Shown here: one piece after another, positions 6,252-12,380 of the stretch
How the letters are laid out: each line of letters starts with the position of its first letter
How positions within the stretch are numbered: position 1 is the stretch's first letter
NCBI GenBank assembly: GCA_902464115.1
Contig: CABQIF010000063.1
Span: 1 to 12,380 of the forward strand
Direction of reading: 5' to 3'
Origin: an uncultured Ruminococcus sp.
GTDB lineage: Bacteria; Bacillota; Clostridia; Oscillospirales; Ruminococcaceae
Length of the DNA: 12,380 bases
Made by a program: the position numbers and the translations under genes
The notes under the pieces: generated by a model
Databases searched by the model: none
Seen by the model: the letters and a program-made list of their open reading frames with translations, nothing else
Told to the model about the DNA's origin: nothing

Positions 6252-7303
6252 CACTTTCCGAATGTTGTATGCAAATACAGCCATTGGATGAAACAGCAAT
6301 GCAGGCAGCTCAACAGCATTGGAATCAGCTCGCAAAGCCGCTGCATAGCCTTGGACGATTAGAAGATATGATTGTACAGCTAGCTGGTATCCATCGTTCT
6401 GCACAGTTAGAACAGAGAAAAAAAGTCATTTTGATTTTTTGTGCAGATAATGGCATTGTAGAAGAAGGCGTTACACAGACGGGGCAGGAAGTCACCGCAA
6501 CTGTAACGGAAAATTTCACGAAAGGCATTGCCACAGTCAATTCCTTGGCACAAGTTTGTCAGGCGGATGTCATGCCGATTGATATTGGAATTGCAAGAGA
6601 TATGACCTGCAAGGGCATTGCAAATCGAAAAATCGCCTATGGAACAAAAAATTTTGCAAAAGAACCGGCAATGACTCGAACAGAAGCGGAACAGGCAATT
6701 TTAACTGGTATCCAATTGGTAAAAGAAAAGCAGGAGCAGGGTTATAATTTAATCATCACCGGAGAAATGGGCATCGGTAACACAACCACGTCCAGTGCAG
6801 TATTTTCTGTATTGTCGCAAATAGCACCGGAACTGGTAACAGGAAAAGGGGCTGGGCTTTCAAAAGCAGGCATTCAGCGAAAAATACAGGTGATTCAAGC
6901 TGCGATTCAAAAATATCAACCCAATCCAGCAGATGTGATTGATGTGCTTTCCAAAGTTGGTGGATTGGATATCTGTGGAATGATGGGAGCGTTTTTAGGC
7001 GGTGCAATTTATCGTGTTCCGGTTTTAATAGACGGCTTCATTTCTGCTGTGGCTGCAAATTGTGCGGTTCGTTATGCACCAGCTTGCAAACCATTTCTCT
7101 ATGCATCGCATTGTTCCGCAGAACCAGCAGGAAAGCTTGCTTTAGAAGCATTGCAGTTGCCTGCTTATTTGGAATGTGGGATGTGCTTAGGGGAAGGAAC
7201 AGGTGCGGTAATCGGTGCAAAGCTATTTGATTTTGCACTGGCTGCCTATACAGAAGCAGCAAGCTTTCAACAGGCACAAGTAACGCCCTATCAGCCACTA
7301 TAA
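6248..7303 (+). CDS. cobT: Nicotinate-nucleotide:dimethylbenzimidazole phosphoribosyltransferase CobT
   Basis: 351 residues, the usual length. CobT makes alpha-ribazole phosphate from a lower-ligand base and nicotinate mononucleotide, activating the lower axial ligand of cobalamin in the cytosol. ATG 6248 overlaps the regulator stop, with GAGGAGG at 6234-6240. Motifs: LHSLGRLEDMIVQLAG (32-47), FCADNGIVEEGVTQ (64-77), GEMGIGNTTTSSAV (172-185), VTGKGAGL (197-204), KVGGLDICGMMGAFLGGA (236-253), LIDGFISAVAA (260-270), YASHCSAEPAG (285-295) and GMCLGEGTGAVIGA (311-324). Glu316 corresponds to the catalytic base known from the Salmonella enzyme. All motifs are intact. The base used (dimethylbenzimidazole or a phenolic or purine alternative) cannot be read from the sequence. 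Confidence 0.96.
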   Translation: MTLSECCMQIQPLDETAMQAAQQHWNQLAKPLHSLGRLEDMIVQLAGIHRSAQLEQRKKVILIFCADNGIVEEGVTQTGQEVTATVTENFTKGIATVNSLAQVCQADVMPIDIGIARDMTCKGIANRKIAYGTKNFAKEPAMTRTEAEQAILTGIQLVKEKQEQGYNLIITGEMGIGNTTTSSAVFSVLSQIAPELVTGKGAGLSKAGIQRKIQVIQAAIQKYQPNPADVIDVLSKVGGLDICGMMGAFLGGAIYRVPVLIDGFISAVAANCAVRYAPACKPFLYASHCSAEPAGKLALEALQLPAYLECGMCLGEGTGAVIGAKLFDFALAAYTEAASFQQAQVTPYQPL

Positions 7304-7315
7304 GGAGAAGTGCAT

Positions 7316-7951
7316 ATGGAGAAAAAAATCATACTGGAACAGCCGATGGAAATCGAGAAAAAAAGTTTTTCCATCATTGAAGAACATTTGCAAGGCGTGA
7401 CACTTCCAGATGCAGAACGCAGCATTTTAAAGCGTGTGATTCATACGACAGCGGATTTTGACTATATTCAGAATCTGGTTTTCTCTGAAACGGCTGTTTC
7501 TACAGCATTGGAAGCTTTACAGCAAGGGGCTGACATTGTTACAGATACCAACATGGCACTTTCTGGTATCAATAAACGTGCATTACAAAAGCTGGGCGGA
7601 ACTGCACATTGTTTCATGGCAGATGAAGAAGTAGCAGCGATTGCAAAGCAAAAAGGTGTTACCAGAGCGATGGTTTCCATGGAAAAAGCCTGCTCCCTGT
7701 CAAAAGATTGCATCTTTGCCATTGGAAATGCACCAACTGCACTGATTCGCCTGTCGGAACTGATCGCAGAACAGAAGATTCAACCAAAGCTGATCATTGG
7801 CGTTCCGGTTGGATTTGTCAACGTCATCGAAGCAAAAGAATTGATTTTAGCTGGGACAACCCCGTATATTGTTGCAAAGGGAAATAAAGGTGGCAGTAAT
7901 GTTGCAGCAGCCATTTGCAACGCTTTGCTCTATCAATTGATTCAACGGTAA
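7316..7951 (+). CDS. cbiC: Cobalt-precorrin-8 methylmutase CbiC/CobH
   Basis: 211 residues. This enzyme moves the C-11 methyl group to C-12, turning (cobalt-)precorrin-8 into cobyrinic (hydrogenobyrinic) acid. ATG 7316 is chosen because AAGGAG at 7302-7307, overlapping the cobT stop, is 8 bases away; the GTG at 7310 touches that site. His43 in RVIHTTADFDY matches the catalytic histidine of the family. Further motifs are GADIVTDTNMALSGI (71-85), GNAPTAL (137-143), GVPVGFVNVIEAKE (162-175) and AKGNKGGSNVAAA (187-199). Being in a probable anaerobe argues for the early-cobalt (cbi) version, so I use cbiC; the sequence alone does not settle this. No other corrin-ring methyltransferase gene is near. 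Confidence 0.95.
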   Translation: MEKKIILEQPMEIEKKSFSIIEEHLQGVTLPDAERSILKRVIHTTADFDYIQNLVFSETAVSTALEALQQGADIVTDTNMALSGINKRALQKLGGTAHCFMADEEVAAIAKQKGVTRAMVSMEKACSLSKDCIFAIGNAPTALIRLSELIAEQKIQPKLIIGVPVGFVNVIEAKELILAGTTPYIVAKGNKGGSNVAAAICNALLYQLIQR

Positions 7952-7967
7952 CAGAGGAGAACGGATT

Positions 7968-8483
7968 ATGATTCATATCTATTGCGGAGATGGAAAGGGA
8001 AAAACAACGGCTGCAGTGGGGTTAGCGGTTCGCTGTGCCGGAGCAGGCGGAACGGTTCTGTTCTATCAGTTCATGAAACCGGAAACATCTAGCGAACGCA
8101 TTGCCTTGCAGCAAATCCAAGGCATTACGGTACTCTCTGGCTATTCGATTCATCAATTTTCTTTTCGGATGACCCCAGAAGAAAAGGCAGAAGCTGCTAT
8201 TGGTTATCAAAAACAGTGGCAATCACTATTAGAGCAGGTAAACCAAACGACTTACCAAATGCTGATTTTAGACGAATTGTTGTCTTGTATTTCGACGGGA
8301 TTTTTGCCATTGGAAATGGTTTTGAGCGGCATGGAACAGCTGCCAAAAGAACTGGAAGTGGTCATTACGGGCAGAAATCCAGATGAAAAATTACTCGCCA
8401 TTGCGGACTATATTACAGAAATGAAAAATATTCGGCATCCTTACGAAAAACACATTGCAGCTCGAAAAGGAATTGAATTTTAG
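7968..8483 (+). CDS. cobO: Cob(I)yrinic acid a,c-diamide adenosyltransferase CobO/BtuR
   Basis: 171 residues. It transfers the 5'-deoxyadenosyl group of ATP to cob(I)alamin precursors, forming the carbon-cobalt bond. ATG 7968 follows AGAGGAG, 16 bases after cbiC. The protein begins almost directly with the P-loop GDGKGKTT (7-14) followed by AAVGLAVRCAG. FYQFMKP (32-38), a Walker-B-like LILDELLS (99-106) and VVITGRNPDEKL (131-142) follow, the last matching the LTGR-P segment of the family. It lacks the N-terminal extension found in many CobO proteins, where a helix covers the cobalamin, but such short forms are common in Clostridia. It is the last gene of the first operon; the next 50 bases show only a weak A/T hairpin. 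Confidence 0.92.
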   Translation: MIHIYCGDGKGKTTAAVGLAVRCAGAGGTVLFYQFMKPETSSERIALQQIQGITVLSGYSIHQFSFRMTPEEKAEAAIGYQKQWQSLLEQVNQTTYQMLILDELLSCISTGFLPLEMVLSGMEQLPKELEVVITGRNPDEKLLAIADYITEMKNIRHPYEKHIAARKGIEF

Positions 8484-8531
8484 CAAAAAATCCGGAAAAG
8501 CAATGGAAATGAAAAAAACAAGCTTTGTTTC

Positions 8532-8560
8532 TTTACAAATGCTTTCAGATGTGGTAAAAT
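8532..8560 (+). promoter_or_regulatory. Sigma-70 promoter of the cobC-hem operon
   Basis: TTTACA at 8532-8537 and TAAAAT at 8555-8560 are separated by 17 bases, one mismatch from consensus in each box. The start of transcription should be near 8567, giving a leader of about 112 bases before the ATG at 8679. Confidence 0.7.
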
Positions 8561-8577
8561 AAAAAAAATTGCACATC

Positions 8578-8658
8578 CACCCTATCAATCAAAAATATCT
8601 GAAACATCCGAGTCGTCAATTTACCTCATTTTGATAGGAATTGGGTGTTTTTCTTTTT
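8578..8658 (+). promoter_or_regulatory. Structured leader with terminator and competing hairpin
   Basis: CACCC (8578-8582) can pair with GGGTG (8643-8647), and CCTATCAA (8581-8588) with TTGATAGG (8631-8638). Immediately after GGGTG comes a T-run (8648-8658), as in an intrinsic terminator. A competing hairpin pairs CAATT (8617-8621) with AATTG (8639-8643) and CCT (8624-8626) with AGG (8636-8638), using bases needed by the first. The terminator lies between the promoter and cobC, so transcription attenuation is plausible. I do not recognise a known riboswitch or T-box motif; a short stand-alone RNA ending here is an alternative. Confidence 0.45.
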
Positions 8659-8678
8659 ATAAAAAAGAGGTGTTCAAG

Positions 8679-9260
8679 ATGCAAATTCTCTTTTTTCGGC
8701 ACAGCATGACCGCTGGAAACTTTGAACATCGTTATCTGGGCTGCAAAACAGATGAACCACTTTGCCAAGAGGGAATTGCTTTTGCAAAGCAACAGGTAAA
8801 ACAGGGATCATTCTCATTGCCGGAGCAGGTATTTGTCAGCCCGATGCGACGTTGCCGAGAAACAGCATCCATCTTATTTCCCAATCTGAAGCAGCAAATT
8901 CATCCAGATTTACGGGAATGCAACTTTGGAATGTTTGAAGGGAAGAATTATCGGGAACTTTCCAACTGTCCCGAATATCAAGCATGGATTGACAGTGGTG
9001 GAACACTGCCATTTCCGGACGGAGAATCCCGAGAACAATTTCTGACCCGTTCCTGTGCAGCAGTTTCTGAGATTGTACAGACCTGTAAATCTGACCGAAT
9101 TGCAATTGTTGCACATGGCGGAACGATGATGGCAGTATTTTCTGCCTGTGAGATGCATCAAAAATCATATTTTGACTGGAAAATTCCGCACTGTGAACCA
9201 TTTCTCTGCGAGGTTTTCCGTAAAAATCCGTTGCAACTGCAATGGAAGGAGAGGAACTGA
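8679..9260 (+). CDS. cobC: Histidine phosphatase, probable alpha-ribazole phosphatase CobC
   Basis: 193 residues of the phosphoglycerate-mutase-like phosphatase family. CobC removes phosphate from alpha-ribazole 5'-phosphate (or adenosylcobalamin 5'-phosphate), the step linked to CobT. ATG 8679 is chosen because AGAGG at 8666-8670 is 8 bases away; an earlier in-frame ATG at 8631 lies inside the terminator stem. Motifs: FFRHSMT (5-11) with the phospho-accepting His8 (usually RHG or RHA, here RHS), VSPMRRCRETA (53-63), LRECNFGMFEGKNY (78-91) with the acid-base Glu80, and VAHGGTMMA (144-152) with the second His146. Family members are hard to tell apart by sequence; the position between cob and hem genes is the main reason for the CobC call. 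It starts the operon continuing to hemA. Confidence 0.8.
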   Translation: MQILFFRHSMTAGNFEHRYLGCKTDEPLCQEGIAFAKQQVKQGSFSLPEQVFVSPMRRCRETASILFPNLKQQIHPDLRECNFGMFEGKNYRELSNCPEYQAWIDSGGTLPFPDGESREQFLTRSCAAVSEIVQTCKSDRIAIVAHGGTMMAVFSACEMHQKSYFDWKIPHCEPFLCEVFRKNPLQLQWKERN

Positions 9261-9265
9261 CAATC

Positions 9266-10480
9266 ATGTATTTGCAAATGGCTGGTCTGGATTATCATAC
9301 CGCATCAATGGAACAACGAGAACCGTTTTCTTTTTCCAAAGAACAACAGGAAACCATTCTGAACACGTTAAAAGATTCTGTTCAGGGGGTCGTGTTGCTG
9401 AATACCTGCAATCGAACGGAGCTCTATCTTTCCAGTGATGTTCCCTGTCAACCATCGCAATGGCTGCTGCAATTTGCAAAGGAAACACATCCTTCCATAG
9501 AATCTGTTCCTTTTTATGAAAAATCCGGTATAGCTGCTGCTCGACATCTGATTGAAGTCGCCTGTGGACTGCATTCCCAGGTGTTACATGAAGAGCAGAT
9601 TGTCACGCAAGTACAACAGGCAGTGAGACAGGCAAGGCAGCTGCAAACAACAGATGCCATTTTAGATACGCTTTTCCGAACAGCTGTTTCTGCTGGAAAA
9701 TACGCATTGACACACATTTCCGATGCAGAAATTCCCGTTTCGCTTGCAGAAAAAGCCATTGAAACGATTGAACAGCAAGGATTTTCTCTGTCCAACAAGA
9801 CGGGTCTGGTGATTGGAAATGGAAACATGGGACAACTGGCAGCACAACAGCTGATGAAACGAGGTTGTACGGTATATATTACCCTTCGGGCACATCACAA
9901 TAGCAGCAGTATTGTTCCATTTGGAGCAATCCCAGTTCCCTACGAAAAACGAATGCAGTATGTAGCACAATCGGACTTGGTAATCAGTGCAACTAGAAGC
10001 CCACATTATACAATCACGGCAGAGCAGTTGCAAAGCATCGACAAAAAACCGAGTTATTTGGTTGATCTTGCTTTGCCAAGAGATATTGAGTTGACTTGTA
10101 AGGAAATTTCATCTGTGCATTGTCTGGATTTAGATGATTTTTCTGATGCAGCAGAACAACATCAGAATATGCAGGCTGCTTTGCAGGAGGTTGCAGAAAA
10201 ATATACAACGGACTTTCAAGCCTGGCAGCAATATCGTGCTGCTATTCCGCACATTGCAGCATTGAAAGAGATGGTTGTTGCAAATTTATTGAGAAGTACA
10301 ACCATGGATGCTGTTCGAACACAGCCAGATGCCGATAAAGTAATACAGGCAGCCGCAGAACGTACCATTGATTTGATTATGGGAAACATGCGGGAATGGA
10401 TTACACCGGAGCAGGTGGAACACTGCTGCCAAAAGATTGCATCCCATTCCAGACTACCACAAAAGGGGGTAACCGTATGA
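9266..10480 (+). CDS. hemA: Glutamyl-tRNA reductase HemA
   Basis: 404 residues. It reduces glutamyl-tRNA(Glu) with NADPH to glutamate-1-semialdehyde, the committed step of C5-type tetrapyrrole synthesis. ATG 9266 is chosen over an ATG at 9242 because the ribosome site AGGAGAGG (9247-9254) lies between them, and the protein then begins MYLQMAGLDYHTA as in relatives. Catalytic Cys48 is in LLNTCNRTELY (44-54). LHSQVLHEEQIVTQVQQA (102-119) is the conserved region that usually reads GE-QI; here His-Glu replaces Gly-Glu. The NADPH fold has VIGNGNMGQLAAQ (182-194). The C-terminal helices (about 310-395) form the dimerisation domain. The stop overlaps hemC as ATGA. Use of HemA shows that the organism makes aminolevulinate from glutamate. 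Confidence 0.96.
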   Translation: MYLQMAGLDYHTASMEQREPFSFSKEQQETILNTLKDSVQGVVLLNTCNRTELYLSSDVPCQPSQWLLQFAKETHPSIESVPFYEKSGIAAARHLIEVACGLHSQVLHEEQIVTQVQQAVRQARQLQTTDAILDTLFRTAVSAGKYALTHISDAEIPVSLAEKAIETIEQQGFSLSNKTGLVIGNGNMGQLAAQQLMKRGCTVYITLRAHHNSSSIVPFGAIPVPYEKRMQYVAQSDLVISATRSPHYTITAEQLQSIDKKPSYLVDLALPRDIELTCKEISSVHCLDLDDFSDAAEQHQNMQAALQEVAEKYTTDFQAWQQYRAAIPHIAALKEMVVANLLRSTTMDAVRTQPDADKVIQAAAERTIDLIMGNMREWITPEQVEHCCQKIASHSRLPQKGVTV

Positions 10481-11385
10481 AACTACAGCGAATCCGAATT
10501 GGAAGCCGTGCCAGCCGATTGGCAGTGATACAAAGTGAATGGGTAATGCAGCAGATTCATCAAATTGCCCCAGAAATACAATTGGAATTGGTGACCATGC
10601 AGACAACTGGGGACAAGATCCTTCATAAAACATTGGATCAAATTGGAGGAAAAGGGCTATTTTTAAAAGAACTGGATGCCGCTTTGCTTGCAAACGAAGT
10701 AGACCTTTGCGTGCATAGCCTAAAAGATGTCCCTGTTCTAGAAAATCCTGCTCTCCCGATTGGGGCTTATCCAAGACGAGCACCTGCTTGTGATGCAATA
10801 GTACTTCCAAAACAGCAATCTTTTGCAGATTGGGATCAGTCATTACCAGTTGGCTCTGCCAGCAGCCGTAGAACCTTACAATTTCAAATGCAATACCCAG
10901 ATTGTACCGTCCATCCGATTCGTGGGAATGTTTTGACACGATTAGAAAAATTAGACCGTGGAGAATATGGAGCGTTGATTTTGGCAGAAGCCGGATTACA
11001 GCGTCTGGGGTTGGAATGCCGAATCACAAGACGATTTTCCCCAGCAGAAATCGTTCCGGCAGCTGGGCAGGGCATCCTTGCAGTACAAGGACGAGCAGGT
11101 GAATATACAGACTTGCTACAACGCCTTAACGACCCACAGGCAGCATTTTGTGCGAAAATAGAGCGAGCCGTTTCCAAAGCATTAAACGGGGATTGCACCG
11201 CTCCGATTGGTGTATATGCAGATTTGCAAGGGGAGCACGTAACGCTCTATGGATTCTATGCAGAAGATGGCATTGGTATAAAAAGCACCTTGACAGGTTC
11301 TGTTACACAGGCAGAATCTTTAGCAAACACTTTTGCAGAACAATTGAAACAGCAAGTACAAGAAAAAAAGGAAGCGATGTTATGA
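10477..11385 (+). CDS. hemC: Hydroxymethylbilane synthase HemC
   Basis: 302 residues, a normal length. It polymerises four porphobilinogen molecules into hydroxymethylbilane using a covalently bound dipyrromethane cofactor. ATG 10477 overlaps the hemA stop (ATGA), with AGGGGG just upstream. Motifs: IRIGSRASRLAVIQSE (6-21), GDKILHKTLDQIGGKGLFLKE within 45-65, HSLKDVP (80-86) with the catalytic Asp84, GSASSRRTLQ (126-135), IRGNVLTRLEKLD (148-160) and PAAGQGILAVQ (194-204). The cofactor-binding cysteine is Cys240 in LNGDCTAPIGVYA; many homologues have GGC here, so Asp239 is a small deviation. The C-terminal domain runs to the end and the gene overlaps hemB by ATGA, so these three genes are probably translated in a coupled way. 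Confidence 0.96.
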   Translation: MKLQRIRIGSRASRLAVIQSEWVMQQIHQIAPEIQLELVTMQTTGDKILHKTLDQIGGKGLFLKELDAALLANEVDLCVHSLKDVPVLENPALPIGAYPRRAPACDAIVLPKQQSFADWDQSLPVGSASSRRTLQFQMQYPDCTVHPIRGNVLTRLEKLDRGEYGALILAEAGLQRLGLECRITRRFSPAEIVPAAGQGILAVQGRAGEYTDLLQRLNDPQAAFCAKIERAVSKALNGDCTAPIGVYADLQGEHVTLYGFYAEDGIGIKSTLTGSVTQAESLANTFAEQLKQQVQEKKEAML

Positions 11386-12365
11386 ATTTGATTCAACGAC
11401 CAAGACGGTTGAGAAATGGTTCTGTATTACGCAGCATGGTACGGGAAACCAGAATTTCTGCGGATACCTTGATTTATCCGATGTTTGTCATAGAAGGAAC
11501 GAATATCAAAGAAGAGATTGCAACCATGACGGGGCAGTATCGTTGGAGCATTGACCGGATGGATGAAATCTTGCAGGAATTGACAGATGCAGGCGTGAAA
11601 AGTGTTCTGCTCTTTGGCATTCCGAAAAAAAAAGATGAAATTGGTAGCAGTGCTTGGGCAGAAGATGGTATTGTGCAACAGGCGATTCGCCACATCAAAC
11701 AGCAGTTTCCACAACTCTATGTCATCACGGATGTTTGTATGTGTGAATATACTTCACATGGACATTGCGGAATTTTGTGTGGGCATTCTGTCGACAATGA
11801 CCAGACGTTAGAAGTTCTTGCGAAAACGGCACTCTCTCATGTGCAAGCTGGTGCAGATATGGTTGCACCGTCCGATATGATGGATGGCAGAGTTGGAAAA
11901 ATTCGTGCAATTTTAGACGAAAATGGATTTAGCAACACACCAATTATGTCGTATTCTGTGAAATATGCCTCGGCATTTTATGGGCCATTTCGAGATGCAG
12001 CCGGTTCTGCTCCGGCATTTGGCGATAGAAAAGGCTATCAGATGGATCCGCATAACCTACAAGAAGCCATTCGAGAAGCAGAACTGGACATTCAAGAAGG
12101 TGCAGATATCTTGATGGTAAAGCCTGGCATGGCATATTTGGATGTGCTGTATGCGTTAAAAGAACGGTTTCCATATCCAATTGCCACTTATAGCGTGAGT
12201 GGCGAATATGCAATGATAAAAGCAGCTGCGATGGCAGGTTATGTAGATGAAGCTGCGTTGGTGTGTGAATCAGCGGTTTGTATGTATCGTGCTGGTGCAG
12301 ATTTGTTAATCACATACTTTGCAAAAGAACTAGCACAATTCATCAAAGAGGGGAGAATTGGATAA
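11382..12365 (+). CDS. hemB: Porphobilinogen synthase HemB
   Basis: 327 residues, the usual length. It condenses two 5-aminolevulinate molecules to porphobilinogen. ATG 11382 overlaps the hemC stop, with an AAGGA-type site before it; the open frame upstream lies inside hemC. Two active-site lysines are visible, Lys194 in MSYSVKYASAFYGPFRDAA and Lys247 in ILMVKPGMAYLDV. The zinc-binding cluster DVCMCEYTSHGHCGIL (118-132) has Cys119, Cys121 and Cys129, so this is the zinc-dependent form rather than the aspartate-rich magnesium form. RPRRLR at the N-terminus and YSVSGEYAMIKAAA near the C-terminus are also typical. It ends with TAA whose last A begins the next ATG. Order hemA-hemC-hemB is common in Clostridia. 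Confidence 0.97.
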   Translation: MNLIQRPRRLRNGSVLRSMVRETRISADTLIYPMFVIEGTNIKEEIATMTGQYRWSIDRMDEILQELTDAGVKSVLLFGIPKKKDEIGSSAWAEDGIVQQAIRHIKQQFPQLYVITDVCMCEYTSHGHCGILCGHSVDNDQTLEVLAKTALSHVQAGADMVAPSDMMDGRVGKIRAILDENGFSNTPIMSYSVKYASAFYGPFRDAAGSAPAFGDRKGYQMDPHNLQEAIREAELDIQEGADILMVKPGMAYLDVLYALKERFPYPIATYSVSGEYAMIKAAAMAGYVDEAALVCESAVCMYRAGADLLITYFAKELAQFIKEGRIG

Positions 12366-12380
12366 TGCAGACAACACAAT
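12365..12380 (+). CDS. Start of the next operon gene (partial)
   Basis: ATG 12365-12367 overlaps the hemB stop as TAATG and has a strong ribosome binding site, GAGGGGAG at 12348-12355, nine bases away. Only five codons are visible (MQTTQ), too few to identify. In related gene orders the next gene is often hemL or a uroporphyrinogen III methyltransferase/synthase; this is expectation only. Confidence 0.6.

Noticed and set aside
8516..8534. Possible terminator after cobO: AAACAA-GCT-TTGTTT hairpin followed by CTTT
   Set aside because: The stem has six almost purely A/T pairs and the T-run is three bases, too weak to call; it also overlaps the -35 of the next promoter.
8631..8678. Longer cobC start at ATG 8631 (adds MIGIGCFSFYKKEVFK)
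   Set aside because: That ATG is inside the terminator stem and T-run and has no ribosome site; ATG 8679 has AGAGG at a good distance and gives the usual N-terminus.
9242..9265. HemA start at ATG 9242
   Set aside because: It precedes the AGGAGAGG ribosome site and lies in the end of cobC; homologues start at MYLQMAGLDY.

Overview
The window looks like chromosomal DNA of a low-GC, anaerobic Gram-positive bacterium of the class Clostridia, probably Ruminococcus-like (Oscillospiraceae). This rests on the AT-leaning codon use, strong AGGAGG-type ribosome binding sites, tightly packed operons with ATGA overlaps, and the protein families present. The genus is an inference. No tRNA, rRNA, CRISPR array or phage gene was seen.

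Layout. (1) 1-250: the end of an FtsX-type ABC permease gene, followed by a strong intrinsic terminator. (2) 341-3154: a cell-surface module, all on +. It holds a frameshifted Zn-dependent phospholipase C-like gene, a GT2/GtrA glycosyltransferase gene broken by two in-frame TAA codons, an apparently intact membrane-anchored phosphodiester glycosidase (NAGPA) gene, and a 73-residue two-helix membrane protein. (3) About 3156-4495: an IS3-family insertion sequence (orfA and orfB on -) with imperfect inverted repeats. A hairpin near its start appears to hide the orfA ribosome binding site from read-through transcripts, and terminator-like hairpins face + transcription. (4) 4515-8483: an operon with its own sigma-70 promoter: trmO, a WYL-domain regulator, cobT, cbiC and cobO. 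(5) 8532-12380: a second operon with a promoter and a structured, terminator-containing leader: cobC-like phosphatase, hemA, hemC, hemB, and the first codons of another gene.

How the genes work together. hemA, hemB and hemC carry glutamyl-tRNA through glutamate-1-semialdehyde and 5-aminolevulinate to hydroxymethylbilane, the precursor of uroporphyrinogen III. The aminomutase (hemL) and uroporphyrinogen III synthase steps are not in the window. cbiC acts late in corrin ring synthesis, cobO adenosylates the corrin, and cobT with the cobC-like phosphatase build and process the lower-ligand nucleotide. Together they form part of an adenosylcobalamin pathway; most of the ring-methylating steps must lie elsewhere. 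No cobalamin riboswitch was recognised. The visible regulatory candidates are the WYL regulator, whose gene overlaps cobT, and the leader upstream of cobC-hemA.

The least explained items are that leader, which can fold into two mutually exclusive hairpins, and the cluster of three gene-breaking mutations within about 940 bp of the surface module. I found no convincing wholly new multi-gene system.
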